The notes below the pieces were generated by a model, which saw nothing but the letters and a program-made list of their open reading frames with translations, did no database searches and was not told where the DNA came from. The translations under genes were made by a program, and so were the position numbers. Of a DNA stretch of 29,242 bases, positions 15,862 through 24,136 are shown piece by piece. Position 1 is the stretch's first letter. Each line of letters begins with the position of its first letter. Location of the stretch: positions 1-29,242 of the forward strand of contig CAKURH010000047.1 of the NCBI GenBank assembly GCA_934675625.1. The letters are read 5' to 3'. Source of the stretch: an uncultured Kiritimatiellota bacterium (GTDB lineage Bacteria; Verrucomicrobiota; Kiritimatiellia; RFP12; UBA1067).

Positions 15862-17495
15862 ACGCACGCCTCCTTGGGAATGGCGGCCTCGACGAGCGTC
15901 GGCCCCGGCGCCCGCAGCGCGCGCCGGAGCGCCGGCTCGACCTGCGACGGCGCGGTGACGCGCACGCCCTTGAGGCCATAGGCCCCCGCGAGCTTCACGA
16001 AGTCGGGCGACCGAAGATCCGTCGCGAAGTAGCGCGCCCCGTAGCTTTCCTTCTGCAGCTGGCGCACGAGGCCAAGCGACCGGTTGGCGAAGACGACGAA
16101 CGTGACGCGCAGGTTCAGCTCGACGGCGACGATCAGCTCCTCCGCCGTCATCTGCGCGCCGCCGTCCCCGACGAACGCGACGACCCGGTGTTCCGGCCGC
16201 GCGAGCGCCGCGCCGATCGCCGCCGGGATGCCGAAGCCCATCGCGCCCATGCCGCCCGACGTCAGGAAGTGGCGCGGGTAGACATGGCGGAATTCCCGCG
16301 CCGCCCAGATCTGGTGCTGGCCGACGTCCGTCACGACGAGCGCGTCGCCGCGCGTCGCCGCCGCGACGGCGCGGATGACGTCCGTCGGGTCGATGGCCTT
16401 CGCCGTCCCGTGCGCGCGGCGTTCGTCCGGGCGCGCGAGCGACGCGCACCACGTCGCGTGCGTCGCCGGGCGGATGCGCGAGTTGACGGTCGTCAGCAAG
16501 TCCTTGATGTCCGCGACGATGCCGAGGTGGGCCGTCACGTTCTTGTCGATGGAGCTGGGGTCGCAGTCGACGTGGACGATCTTCGCCTGCCGCGCGAACG
16601 TCCGAACGTCGCCCGTCGTGCGGTCGTTGAAGCGCACGCCGAGCGCGAGAATGACGTCCGCCGTGCGGATCGCCCGGTTCGCCGCGTCCGTCCCGTACAG
16701 ACCGGACAGGCCGAGCGCGAGCGGATCGCGCTCGTCGACGGAGCCGATGCCCATCAGCGTCGTCGCGACGGGAACCTGGGCCTTGTGCGCAAGCGCCGTC
16801 ACGTCCGCCGCCGCCTCGGCGGCGAGGACGCCGCCGCCCGCGAGGATGAGCGGGCGCTGCGCCTCGTTGAGGAGCTTCGCGAGGCGGTTCACCTCGCGCG
16901 GCGCGGCGTAGACTTCGGGGTGGTAGGCCCTGAGGCAGACGCGCTCCGGATAGGTCGCCGCCGTCCGCGCCTCCTGGCAGTCGCGCGGCACGTCGATGAC
17001 GACGACGCCGGGCTTGCCGTGCGTCGCGATGTAGAAGGCCTGCGCGACCGTCTCGGGAATCTCGTCCGCCGACTTCACGAGGAAGTTGTGCTTCGACACG
17101 GCGCGCGTGAGCCCCGTCGTGTCCGCCTCCTGGAAGGCGTCCGTGCCGATCTGGGCGAGCGGCACCTGCCCGCAGACGAGGACGAGCGGCACGCCGTCCA
17201 TGTTCGCGCAGCCGAGGCCGGTGATCGTGTTCGTGAGGCCGGGGCCGCTCGTCACGAGCGCGACGCCCGGCCGGCCAAGCGCGCGCGCATAGCCGTCCGC
17301 CATGTGCACGCACCCCTGCTCATGCCGGCCGAGGACAAAGCGGAACTTCGCCGTGCGCACGGCGTCGAAGATGTCGATGACGTTCCCGCCCGGATAGCCG
17401 AAGACGATTTCGGCCCCCGCCCGTTCCAACGCATCGACGAGGGCCTGCGCGCCCGTGCGCAGCCCCGCCCTCTTCTCTTTCGTTCGCCCGCTCAT
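15858..17495 (-). CDS. ilvB: Acetolactate synthase large (catalytic) subunit
   Basis: This ThDP-dependent enzyme condenses pyruvate to acetolactate, or with 2-ketobutyrate to acetohydroxybutyrate. The 545-residue product has the opening FGYPGGNVIDIFDA, catalytic E59 (GRHEQG), the TSGPGLTNTITGL block, a central FAD-like domain and the C-terminal ThDP motif GDGGAQMTAEEL followed by the VFANRSLGL segment. After RHEQG it reads CVHMADGYAR, where most relatives have AAHAAEGYAR, a mild variation. The N-terminal ATG overlaps the stop of the preceding membrane protein gene (ATGA). Anabolic type is inferred from the adjacent ilvN. Confidence 0.94.
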   Translation of the reverse strand: MSGRTKEKRAGLRTGAQALVDALERAGAEIVFGYPGGNVIDIFDAVRTAKFRFVLGRHEQGCVHMADGYARALGRPGVALVTSGPGLTNTITGLGCANMDGVPLVLVCGQVPLAQIGTDAFQEADTTGLTRAVSKHNFLVKSADEIPETVAQAFYIATHGKPGVVVIDVPRDCQEARTAATYPERVCLRAYHPEVYAAPREVNRLAKLLNEAQRPLILAGGGVLAAEAAADVTALAHKAQVPVATTLMGIGSVDERDPLALGLSGLYGTDAANRAIRTADVILALGVRFNDRTTGDVRTFARQAKIVHVDCDPSSIDKNVTAHLGIVADIKDLLTTVNSRIRPATHATWCASLARPDERRAHGTAKAIDPTDVIRAVAAATRGDALVVTDVGQHQIWAAREFRHVYPRHFLTSGGMGAMGFGIPAAIGAALARPEHRVVAFVGDGGAQMTAEELIVAVELNLRVTFVVFANRSLGLVRQLQKESYGARYFATDLRSPDFVKLAGAYGLKGVRVTAPSQVEPALRRALRAPGPTLVEAAIPKEACV

Positions 17496-18244
17496 TCTGC
17501 CTTCGCCTGCTCCGGATGGTTCTTGATGTAGAGACGCACCGACTGCTCCACGATGTCGCGGCAGTTTCCCTTCGCCGCCCAGTAGATCGCCGAGAGGAAC
17601 GGATCGCCCCAGTCGTCAAAGCCCGTCGTCTGCTCGATCCGCGCCATCTCGCGCGGCTCCATCCCCAGCTCGTCCCAAGCGCCACGCCGACGGACGTCCT
17701 TGACTTTCGCCCGCCAGAACGTGCGGTAGGCCGATGCGGCCGAGTCGAGATTCGTCCCGATCTTGAGCTCGAAGAGCCAGGCCAGTTCGCGCAGCAGTTC
17801 GGGCGATCGCGGATTGAGCCGCAGCCCCTCGTCCCGCAGCAGGCGAATCGCCGCCTCGACCCAGCGCCAGCGCGACTCGGCGTCCGGCATCATGACGGAG
17901 ATGTTGTAGGCGAGATTCCACGCCGCATAGCTCCAGACTTCGGGCGTGTGCGGCTCCAGAAACGCCAGGGCGCTCGCGAGCTGCGCGAGTTCGACGTAGC
18001 GGCCCTCGTCCTGCAGCCGGTCAGCCCGGAACCAGACGACCTCGGCGGCAATCGACCGCAGCCCGCCCAGCGCGGCGAGCGCGCCCTCGGCCAGCGCCGG
18101 CGCGGAGTCGGGCCGGTTCGCCCGCAGGAGAAGCTGCCCGCCCACCGCGCACGCGAGCAGCGCCGCGAGGGCAAGGCCGCTCCACACGCACGCCCCTGTG
18201 CGCGAACGGAAGCGGAAGGTTCTCTTGTGACTGGTCATCGGCAT
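17492..18244 (-). CDS. Membrane-anchored TPR-like protein of unknown function
   Basis: This is a protein of about 250 residues that I cannot name. A basic N-terminus (KRTFRFRSR) is followed by one transmembrane segment (about residues 19-38, WSGLALAALLACAVGGQLLL). The remainder is helical and Ala/Leu/Trp-rich, with TPR-like helix pairs (RYVELAQLASALAFLEPHTP, ELLRELAWLFELKIG). I infer an outward-facing scaffold domain. The start is uncertain: 18244, 18238 or 18304 (the last overlapping trmB); none has a clear Shine-Dalgarno. It shares ATGA with ilvB, but nothing links it to branched-chain amino acids. Confidence 0.7.
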   Translation of the reverse strand: MPMTSHKRTFRFRSRTGACVWSGLALAALLACAVGGQLLLRANRPDSAPALAEGALAALGGLRSIAAEVVWFRADRLQDEGRYVELAQLASALAFLEPHTPEVWSYAAWNLAYNISVMMPDAESRWRWVEAAIRLLRDEGLRLNPRSPELLRELAWLFELKIGTNLDSAASAYRTFWRAKVKDVRRRGAWDELGMEPREMARIEQTTGFDDWGDPFLSAIYWAAKGNCRDIVEQSVRLYIKNHPEQAKAE

Positions 18245-18269
18245 GAACGCAAATTCAACAGCCTGCGCG

Positions 18270-18923
18270 TCAGACGACGGCACCGAAGTCGCGGCGGTAG
18301 ACACCCTCGCGCGGCTCGAGCTCCGGCGGAATCGTCAGCGGCGCGAGCGGCGCATCGTCCGCCGCAACCGCCTCCCACGCAGCCGCGTGGATTGGCAGCC
18401 CCTGCGCGCGGAACATCGTCTCGAACTCCGTCCACACCTCCGGCGGACGCGGCATCGGCTCGACGCGGCGGAAGCGCGCGTCGTCCGCGAACCCCGCGCA
18501 GACCTCCTCGAAATACTCCGCATGATCCGTCGCGAACTCGATCCGTCCGCCAATCGTGAGGCGCTTCCAGAGCGCGGCGCGGAAGAGCGGCCCGAACAGG
18601 CGGTGCGAATGGTGCTTCTTCTTCGGCCACGGGTCGGGGAAGAAGACGTAGACGCGCCGCGCATGGTGCGCCGGCAGGAGGTAGTGGAACGTGTAGAGCG
18701 CCTCCAGCCGCAGGACGTTCGCGTTCGCGATCTTCCCGCGACGGCACTTGCCGTCGAAGAGCCGCACGCGCTCCAGCATGCGCTCGATGCCGAGGAAGTC
18801 GCAGTCGGGGTTCTCCTGCGCGCGCCGCGTCAGGAACTGGCCCTTGCCGCAGCCGACTTCGATCTCCAGCGGACGCGACAGGTCGAAGTCGAGCGGCCGA
18901 CAGGGATCGGTGATGCGGATCAC
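18270..18923 (-). CDS. trmB: tRNA (guanine-N7-)-methyltransferase
   Basis: TrmB makes m7G46 in the tRNA variable loop using SAM. The product has about 217 residues with the SAM-binding motif EIEVGCGKGQFL and the family hallmark VFFPDPWPKKKHHSHRLF, plus the late TEFE motif. I place the start at GTG 18923 because it forms a GTGA overlap with the rsfS stop, the coupling used throughout this window; a TTG at 18929 would add two residues. The downstream tail is normal in length. Confidence 0.92.
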   Translation of the reverse strand: MIRITDPCRPLDFDLSRPLEIEVGCGKGQFLTRRAQENPDCDFLGIERMLERVRLFDGKCRRGKIANANVLRLEALYTFHYLLPAHHARRVYVFFPDPWPKKKHHSHRLFGPLFRAALWKRLTIGGRIEFATDHAEYFEEVCAGFADDARFRRVEPMPRPPEVWTEFETMFRAQGLPIHAAAWEAVAADDAPLAPLTIPPELEPREGVYRRDFGAVV

Positions 18924-19213
18924 GCCCAAAGCTTCTCCAGCGCGTAGTAGGCGCGCGCCTCGGGCGAGAAGACGTGGACGACGACGTCGATGTAGTCGGC
19001 GACGATCCAGCCGGACTCGGGGTCGCCCGAAATGCGGTAGGGCTTCGGGAGCGCCTTCACGAGGGCCTTCAGGTGCGGTGCGGCCGCGCCGGTCGCGACG
19101 ACGAAGTAGTCGGTGAGGCCCGACGTGCCGCGCACGTCATAGGTCTTCACGTCCTGCGCCTTCGTGTCGACGAGCGCCTGCGTCAGGGTTGTCAAGAGTT
19201 CTTCTGCTGTCAT
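18920..19213 (-). CDS. rsfS: Ribosome silencing factor RsfS
   Basis: RsfS (Iojap/DUF143) binds L14 on the 50S subunit and blocks subunit joining when nutrients are short. The 97-residue product has the family pattern KAQDVKTYDVRG, LTDYFVVATG and the C-terminal GWIVADYIDVVVHVFSPEAR, which are diagnostic. The ATG at 19213 gives MTAEELLTTL; the longer frame upstream has no similarity. It lies 52 bases after glgA and overlaps trmB by 4 bases. Confidence 0.93.
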   Translation of the reverse strand: MTAEELLTTLTQALVDTKAQDVKTYDVRGTSGLTDYFVVATGAAAPHLKALVKALPKPYRISGDPESGWIVADYIDVVVHVFSPEARAYYALEKLWA

Positions 19214-19265
19214 GTTCTTTCTCGGTTCGGCCGTTCGGCCTTGAAGTCTTTTCGCTCGCCGCGCG

Positions 19266-20771
19266 TCAGACGAGCGGGCGGTCGAGCATTTTCTCATAGA
19301 GCTGGATGTATTCCTTCGCGCAGGCCTCGTGGTTGAAGCGGCCGAGCGATTCCGTCATGATGCGCGCGATCTCGCGCTCGCGGACGTCCGCCGGCTGGTG
19401 GAAGAAGTCCATCGCCTGGTCCATCGCCCAGAAGAGCCCGTTCGAGTCGTAGGTGTCGAAGAGGAAGCCGTTGCCGCGCGAGGCTGCGACGTCCAGAGGC
19501 TCCACGGTGTCGTGCAGGCCGCCCGTGTTGTGCGCGACGGCGAGCGAGCCGTAGATCGGCGCCTGCATCTGCGGCAGGCCGCACGGCTCGAAGAGCGACG
19601 GCATGAGCGTGAAGTCGCTCGCCGCGAAGCCGAGCTGCGAGAGGCGCCCGTCGAAGTTGTGCACGGCGAGGCGCGACTCGATCCCGTGGAACGCGCGGAT
19701 GTCCCAGAACGGCTGCTGGTAGGGGCCGTTCGCGATGACCGCGATCTGCGCGTCGGGGTGCTTGTCGAGGAAGCGGAACGTGATGTCGGTGAGGAGCTGC
19801 GGCCCCTTCTGAACCGGGTCGAGGCGGCTCGGCCAGAAGAAGAGCGCACGGTCGGCGTTCTCCTCCAGCCCCAGCGCGTGCTGGAGGGCGAGCTTGTTCT
19901 GGCGCTTCGCGCCGCGATGCTCCGCCGGGCCGTACTTGAACGGGATCTTGTCGTCGATCGCCGGGTTGTCCGAGGCGTCGGGCGCGTTCAGGATGCCCGC
20001 CGCGCAGCCCGCGTAGTACTTGCTGCGGATCTCGTTCCGGATCGAGTCGGGGATGAACGCGTGCCAGCCGTTGACGATCTCGGTGAGGAACGTCGGCGAG
20101 ACGGTGTTGATGAAGTGCGCGGCGAAGCAGCCGGACGCCTGGAGGTCGATCGGGTTGTTGTTGCGCGACTCCTCGTAGTTGTACGGCGGGTAGGCGTAGT
20201 AGAGGTTCGTCCAGAACTCCGCCGCGTCGATGCCCGCGTCCTCCACGCGCGCGAGGCTCAGCTTCTGCGTGTGGATGTTGTGGACGGTGAAGAGGCAGGG
20301 AATCCCCATGCGGCGCGCGGCGGCGGGGATGAGGCCCGTCATCCAGTCGTTGCAGTGGATGAGGTCGGGCTGGACGTGCGGGATGATGTTGTTGATCACC
20401 TCGCGCTGGAACGCGAGCGCGAGCTTCACGTTCCCGTCGCCCCGGTCGTACACCGTGTCGCGGTAGTAGAAGCAGCGATCCTCGGCGAGGTGGATGCGCT
20501 CGTCGGAGAGGTGGCTCTTGTACTTGCGCAGCTCCTCCGAGACGAGCTGGGCCGTCTCGACGTGGAACATGCGGCGGTAGTGCGGCAGGGCGACGTGCAC
20601 GTCCGCCCCCAGGCCGTAGAGCGCCTGGACGAGCGAAGCGGACACGTCCGCCATGCCGCCGGCCTTGGCCGACATCTTGCCGGCGAGGTTCCCCATGCCC
20701 TCGGGGAGATACGTGATCTCCGGCGTGACGATCAGGATTCTCGGATTGCGAGGTCTGTTTCGTGTCATCAT
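19266..20771 (-). CDS. glgA: Glycogen synthase (GT5)
   Basis: GlgA extends alpha-1,4-glucan from ADP-glucose. The 501-residue product has the GT5 substrate motif AKAGGMADV (35-43), HCNDWMTGLIP, the VHNIHTQ block and the catalytic C-terminal PSLFEPCGLPQ with HNTGGLHDTV. The length is typical. The leading MM gives two possible starts (20771, 20768). The extended -10 ends 7 bases before the first ATG, predicting a leaderless mRNA. With the debranching enzyme about 5 kb downstream in the same direction, a glycogen store is likely; glgB, glgC and glgP are not in the window. Confidence 0.92.
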   Translation of the reverse strand: MMTRNRPRNPRILIVTPEITYLPEGMGNLAGKMSAKAGGMADVSASLVQALYGLGADVHVALPHYRRMFHVETAQLVSEELRKYKSHLSDERIHLAEDRCFYYRDTVYDRGDGNVKLALAFQREVINNIIPHVQPDLIHCNDWMTGLIPAAARRMGIPCLFTVHNIHTQKLSLARVEDAGIDAAEFWTNLYYAYPPYNYEESRNNNPIDLQASGCFAAHFINTVSPTFLTEIVNGWHAFIPDSIRNEIRSKYYAGCAAGILNAPDASDNPAIDDKIPFKYGPAEHRGAKRQNKLALQHALGLEENADRALFFWPSRLDPVQKGPQLLTDITFRFLDKHPDAQIAVIANGPYQQPFWDIRAFHGIESRLAVHNFDGRLSQLGFAASDFTLMPSLFEPCGLPQMQAPIYGSLAVAHNTGGLHDTVEPLDVAASRGNGFLFDTYDSNGLFWAMDQAMDFFHQPADVREREIARIMTESLGRFNHEACAKEYIQLYEKMLDRPLV

Positions 20772-20778
20772 GGAGCGT

Positions 20779-20787
20779 ATTATAGCA
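20779..20787 (-). promoter_or_regulatory. Extended -10 promoter of glgA
   Basis: The minus strand reads TGCTATAAT (20787-20779), and the glgA ATG at 20771 lies 7 bases beyond. No -35 better than TGGCCT (20808-20803, 18-base spacer) is visible. Initiation at the usual distance would fall on or next to the ATG. Confidence 0.55.
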
Positions 20788-20799
20788 TTTTCCCGTCCG

Positions 20800-20827
20800 A
20801 AAAGGCCACACGAGCCGCACGCGGCTC
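20800..20827 (-). terminator. Possible terminator after smpB
   Basis: Starting within the smpB stop codon, the minus strand forms a 7-bp stem GAGCCGC/GCGGCTC (20827-20812) with a 2-base loop, or 6 bp with a tetraloop. A TTTT follows about 8 bases later. The T run is short and distant, so termination may be partial. The glgA promoter lies immediately downstream. Confidence 0.35.
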
Positions 20828-21278
20828 AACTCCGCTCAAGGTCACGGCGAATCGCCTTCTGCTTCAGCGCGTCGCGCTTGTCGTGCAGCTGCTTGCCGCG
20901 GCAGACGCCGAGATCGACCTTGATGCGCCCGTGCTTGAGGAAGAGCCGGAGCGGCACGAGCGTGAGCCCTTTCGCCTCGGTCTTCATCTTGAGGTCGAGA
21001 ACTTCCTTCGCGTGCACGAGCAGCTTGCGCTGGCTCTTCGGCTCGTGGTTGAAGCGGTTGCCGAAACGGTAGCACGCGATGTCCGCCCCCAGAAGCCAGA
21101 GCTCGTTTCCGAGCACGGCGCCGTAGGCCCCGGAGAGCGAGACCTGCCCCTGTCGGCAGGACTTCACCTCGGTTCCCGTAAGGACGATACCGCACTCGAT
21201 CGTCTCGAGTACGGTATAGTCGTGCCGAGCCTTCCGGTTCTCGGCGAAGACGGAATTGAATTTCCGTTCAGTCGGCAT
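20826..21278 (-). CDS. smpB: SsrA-binding protein SmpB
   Basis: SmpB carries tmRNA into stalled ribosomes for trans-translation. The 150-residue product has the canonical ENRKARHDYTVLETIECGIV opening (13-32), TGTEVKSCRQG, the SGAYG segment and the C-terminal GLTLVPLRLFLKHGRIKVDL, ending in a basic tail. The start at 21278 overlaps the rpoZ stop by 11 bases. I found no tmRNA gene beside it. Confidence 0.96.
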   Translation of the reverse strand: MPTERKFNSVFAENRKARHDYTVLETIECGIVLTGTEVKSCRQGQVSLSGAYGAVLGNELWLLGADIACYRFGNRFNHEPKSQRKLLVHAKEVLDLKMKTEAKGLTLVPLRLFLKHGRIKVDLGVCRGKQLHDKRDALKQKAIRRDLERS

Positions 21279-21585
21279 AGAGCGAGTTGACGGACGTGTG
21301 CTTCGTGTTCCACTTCGTCTTCGCGTCCTCGGCCTTGGCGATTGCGTCGAAGTCGATCTCGGCGATGAGCTTGCCCTCGGCCACCTCGGCGAGCGCGATG
21401 TCGCACTTGTCGACGTCGAGCGCGGAGCGGTTCTTCGCCTTGTCGTCGTCCGTCAGCAGCTTCGACGGGTTCACCAACGGCTTGGCGCCGTTGATGAGCT
21501 CGCGTTCGCGCTTCGAGACCAGGTTCACGAGCACCGGAACCGACGGAATCTTCTCGTGCGCCCTCTTCAGGAGTTCAGCGTTCAT
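21268..21585 (-). CDS. rpoZ: RNA polymerase omega subunit (divergent)
   Basis: Omega supports assembly of RNA polymerase around beta-prime. The 105-residue product begins with a helix that fits omega (LLKRAHEKIPSVPVLVNLVSKRERELINGAKPLV); the region ending in ALAEVAEGKLI matches the conserved ALxEIxEG helix. Between them is an extra charged stretch of about 20 residues, and the C-terminal tail is also longer than in short omegas. Position between pnp and smpB supports a core role. A GGGGAGG Shine-Dalgarno precedes the ATG. I am confident of the family but not of the insert's role. Confidence 0.75.
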   Translation of the reverse strand: MNAELLKRAHEKIPSVPVLVNLVSKRERELINGAKPLVNPSKLLTDDDKAKNRSALDVDKCDIALAEVAEGKLIAEIDFDAIAKAEDAKTKWNTKHTSVNSLYAD

Positions 21586-21597
21586 GGTGCCCTCCCC

Positions 21598-23703
21598 TTA
21601 CGCCTGCTGGTCGAGTTCGGCCATCGCCGCCTTGCGGCTGAGCTTGATGCGGCCGCGCTCGTCGACGTCAAGGCACTTGACCTTGATGATGTCGCCGACC
21701 TTGCAGACGCCGTCCATCGACTTCAGGAACTTGTCCGAGAACTCCGAGATGTGGCAGAGGCCGTCCATGCCGGGCAGGATCTCGACGAACGCGCCGAAGT
21801 CCTTGATGCCCGTGACCTTGCCCTCGTAGATCTTGCCCGGCTCGGCGACCGCCGTGACCGCGCCGACCTCGCGCTTCGCCGCCTCCATCGAGTCGACGTT
21901 GTTCGCGAAGATCGAGACCTTGCCGTCGTCGTCGATGTCGATCTGCGCGCCGGTCTTCTCGACGATCGCGCGGATGTTCGCGCCGCCGGGGCCGATGAGC
22001 GCGCCGATCTTGTCGACCGGGATCTGCATCTCCTCGATGCGCGGCGCATACGGGTTGAGGTCCGCGCGCGGCGCCGGGATGACCGACTCCATGAAGTCGA
22101 TGATCTTCAGGCGCGCGTCGTGGGCGGCCTTGACCGCGCCCTCGACGAGGTCCCACGTGAGGCCGCGCAGCTTCAGGTCGACCTGGAAGCCCGTGATGCC
22201 CTTCTTCGTGCCGCCGACCTTGAAGTCCATGTCGCCGCAGTGGTCCTCGGCGCCGAGGATGTCGGTGACGAGCACCTTCTGGCTCTGGTCGTCGTTCGTG
22301 AACAGGCCGATCGAGATGCCCGCGACCGTGCGCTTCAGCGGCACGCCCGCGTCCATGAGCGCGAGGCAGCCGTTGCAGATCGACGCCATCGACGAGGAGC
22401 CGTTCGAGCCCATGATCTCGCTGACGACGCGGATCGAGTACGGGAAATCGTCCGGCAGGACCTCCGCAATCGAGCGCTCGGCGAGCGCGCCGTGGCCGAT
22501 CTCGCGACGGCCCGTGGAGCCGAGGCGGCCGACTTCGCCCGTGCAGTACGGCGGGAAGTTGTAGTGCAGCATGAACCGCTTCGAGGTGTCGCCGCCCGTC
22601 ACCGAGTCGAGATCCTGCGCGTCCTTCTTCGTGCCGAGCGTGACCGTCGCGAACGACTGCGTCTCGCCGCGCGAGAAGATCGCCGAGCCGTGGAGGCGCG
22701 GCAGGACACCGACCTGCGCGGACAGCGGACGGATCTCGTGCTGGGCGCGGCCGTCGATGCGCTTGCCGTGGACGAGCACGTTCTTGCGGACGGTCTCGAT
22801 CTCCAGCGCGTCAAAGAGGTGCACGAACTTCACGGCGTCGATCTCGGGCCACTTCTCGGCGACCTTCTTGAGGAGGTCCTCCTTGATGGCCGAGACCTTG
22901 CCCTGGCGCTCCAGCTTGCCCTTGATGAGCAGCGCGGCCGCGAGGGCCTCGCCGCCCTCCTTGCGCACGAAGTCCATCTGGTCCTGCGGCTGCGGGACAT
23001 CCTTGATCACCTTGTCGGGCTTGCCGAGCGCGCGGCGCATCTCGATCTGGAGGTCGATGATCTTCTCGACTTCCTCGTGCGCGCGCTTCAGGGCCGCGAC
23101 GAAGTCCTCGTCGGAGATCTCCGAGGCGGAGCCCTCCATCATGAGGAACTTGCCCCGGATGCCGGCGTAGAGGAGGTCGATGTCGCTCTTCGCCTTCTGC
23201 TCGTGCGTCGGGTTGATGACCCACTGGCCGTCGACGCGGCCGATGCGCACGCACCCGATCGGGCCCATGAACGGGATCTCGGAGATGTGCAGCGCCGCCG
23301 ATGCCGCGTTCACCGCAAGGAAGTCGGCCTCGCGCGTGCCGTCGCTCTGGATGAGCGTGCCGTTGACCTGGACGTCGTTGTAGTAGCCGTCGGGGAAGAG
23401 CGGACGGATCGGGCGGTCGCACATGCGCGCCGTCAGGATCTCCTTCGACGACGGACGCGCCTCGCGCTTGAAGAAGCCGCCCGGGAACTTGCCCGCCGCG
23501 TAGAACTTCTCGCGATACTCGCACTGCAGCGGGAAGAAGTCAATCCCCTCGCGCGGCGTATCGGTGTTGGTGACCGCCGTGAAGACGGTCGTGTCGCCGT
23601 ACGAGACGGTGACGGCCCCCGCGGCCTGCTGCGCGAGGAGCCCGGTCTCGATCACGAGGTCCGTCCCCGCGATGTCGACCTTGAACTGCTTTGCACCTTC
23701 CAT
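21598..23703 (-). CDS. pnp: Polynucleotide phosphorylase
   Basis: PNPase degrades RNA 3'-to-5' with phosphate and works in the degradosome. The 701-residue product has two RNase PH domains (about 10-145 and 310-540) joined by a helical domain. The catalytic block GAEDHCGDMDFKVGGT lies in the second. A KH domain follows with IGALIGPGGANIRAI, then an S1 domain (GKIYEGKVTGIKDFGAFVE to about residue 690). The length is normal. It lies 44 bases after rpsO, the classic rpsO-pnp arrangement, and is probably cotranscribed from the rpsO promoter. Confidence 0.97.
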   Translation of the reverse strand: MEGAKQFKVDIAGTDLVIETGLLAQQAAGAVTVSYGDTTVFTAVTNTDTPREGIDFFPLQCEYREKFYAAGKFPGGFFKREARPSSKEILTARMCDRPIRPLFPDGYYNDVQVNGTLIQSDGTREADFLAVNAASAALHISEIPFMGPIGCVRIGRVDGQWVINPTHEQKAKSDIDLLYAGIRGKFLMMEGSASEISDEDFVAALKRAHEEVEKIIDLQIEMRRALGKPDKVIKDVPQPQDQMDFVRKEGGEALAAALLIKGKLERQGKVSAIKEDLLKKVAEKWPEIDAVKFVHLFDALEIETVRKNVLVHGKRIDGRAQHEIRPLSAQVGVLPRLHGSAIFSRGETQSFATVTLGTKKDAQDLDSVTGGDTSKRFMLHYNFPPYCTGEVGRLGSTGRREIGHGALAERSIAEVLPDDFPYSIRVVSEIMGSNGSSSMASICNGCLALMDAGVPLKRTVAGISIGLFTNDDQSQKVLVTDILGAEDHCGDMDFKVGGTKKGITGFQVDLKLRGLTWDLVEGAVKAAHDARLKIIDFMESVIPAPRADLNPYAPRIEEMQIPVDKIGALIGPGGANIRAIVEKTGAQIDIDDDGKVSIFANNVDSMEAAKREVGAVTAVAEPGKIYEGKVTGIKDFGAFVEILPGMDGLCHISEFSDKFLKSMDGVCKVGDIIKVKCLDVDERGRIKLSRKAAMAELDQQA

Positions 23704-23747
23704 TGGTGTTTCTCTTTTCTTTCTTTGCCTTGTTTACTGTTCGCAAA

Positions 23748-24008
23748 TCAGCGGCGGAGGCCGAGCTTCTTGATGAGGTCCTGGTACTTGGCCTCGTCCT
23801 CGCGCTTCAGGTAGTCGAGCAGGTTGCGGCGGTTCTGGACCTTGCGGAGAAGGCCGTAGCGGCTCGAATGGTCCTTCTTGTTCGCCTTGAGGTGCTCGGT
23901 GAGGGCCGCGATCTCCTTCGTGAGAATCGCGATCTGGACTTCGGACGAGCCCGTGTCGCGGTCATGGCGCTGGAATTCGTTCTTGATGGCGGCCTTGTCG
24001 ATCTTCAT
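23748..24008 (-). CDS. rpsO: 30S ribosomal protein S15
   Basis: S15 is a primary binder of the central domain of 16S rRNA. The 86-residue product carries the full signature: DTGSSEVQIAILTKEIAALT, the HLKANKKDHSSRYGLLRKV helix pair and LLDYLKREDEAKYQDLIKKL. It is the first gene of the rpsO-pnp-rpoZ-smpB run and is preceded by a structured leader of about 120 bases. S15 commonly represses its own mRNA through leader structure. Confidence 0.97.
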   Translation of the reverse strand: MKIDKAAIKNEFQRHDRDTGSSEVQIAILTKEIAALTEHLKANKKDHSSRYGLLRKVQNRRNLLDYLKREDEAKYQDLIKKLGLRR

Positions 24009-24048
24009 GGTATCTGTTCTTTCTTCAATGTGTTGTTTCCGCGCACTG

Positions 24049-24112
24049 GGAGGTTCCCCGAAAACGGGACGAAAGCCATCACCCGATGGCCCCCGCGACA
24101 GGGATAACCTCC
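24049..24112 (-). promoter_or_regulatory. Predicted four-way-junction leader RNA of rpsO
   Basis: The minus-strand transcript can form an outer 7-bp stem GGAGGTT/AACCTCC (24112-24106 with 24055-24049) closing three hairpins. These are CCCTG-TCG-CGGGG, GCCATC-GGGT-GATGGC and TCCCG-TTTT-CGGGG. The total is 64 bases, about 40 bases before the rpsO ATG. Every helix is visible by eye; two contain a U-G wobble. The position suggests an S15 autoregulatory site. It is not a tRNA: there is no T-loop motif. Confidence 0.6.
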
Positions 24113-24136
24113 TGAGACAGCCGCAGATTGGCGCGT

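Noticed and set aside
15862..17313. Long minus-strand frame overlapping ilvB in another phase
   Set aside because: Only its last 84 codons (ilvN) match a family; the Arg-rich remainder is an out-of-phase reading of ilvB.
21200..21225. Possible promoter-like TATAC sequence near the smpB start
   Set aside because: It lies within smpB coding sequence, in codons conserved for the family, without a TGnTATAAT match.
20826..21278. Search for a tmRNA gene next to smpB
   Set aside because: No tRNA-Ala-like ends or tag reading frame were seen in the flanking intergenic bases, which are too short to hold one.
19329..21290. Long plus-strand open frame (653 codons) opposite glgA and smpB
   Set aside because: Shadow of glgA; repetitive Arg/Val/Glu composition and no recognisable domain.
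21256..23814. Very long plus-strand open frame (852 codons) across rpoZ and pnp
   Set aside because: Antisense shadow of pnp; Arg/Asp/Val/Leu-rich translation with no family motifs, as expected opposite a GC-rich gene.
24049..24112. Possible tRNA gene because of the cloverleaf outline
   Set aside because: Loops are 3-4 bases, there is no TTCGA T-loop and no CCA; it is better seen as a leader structure.
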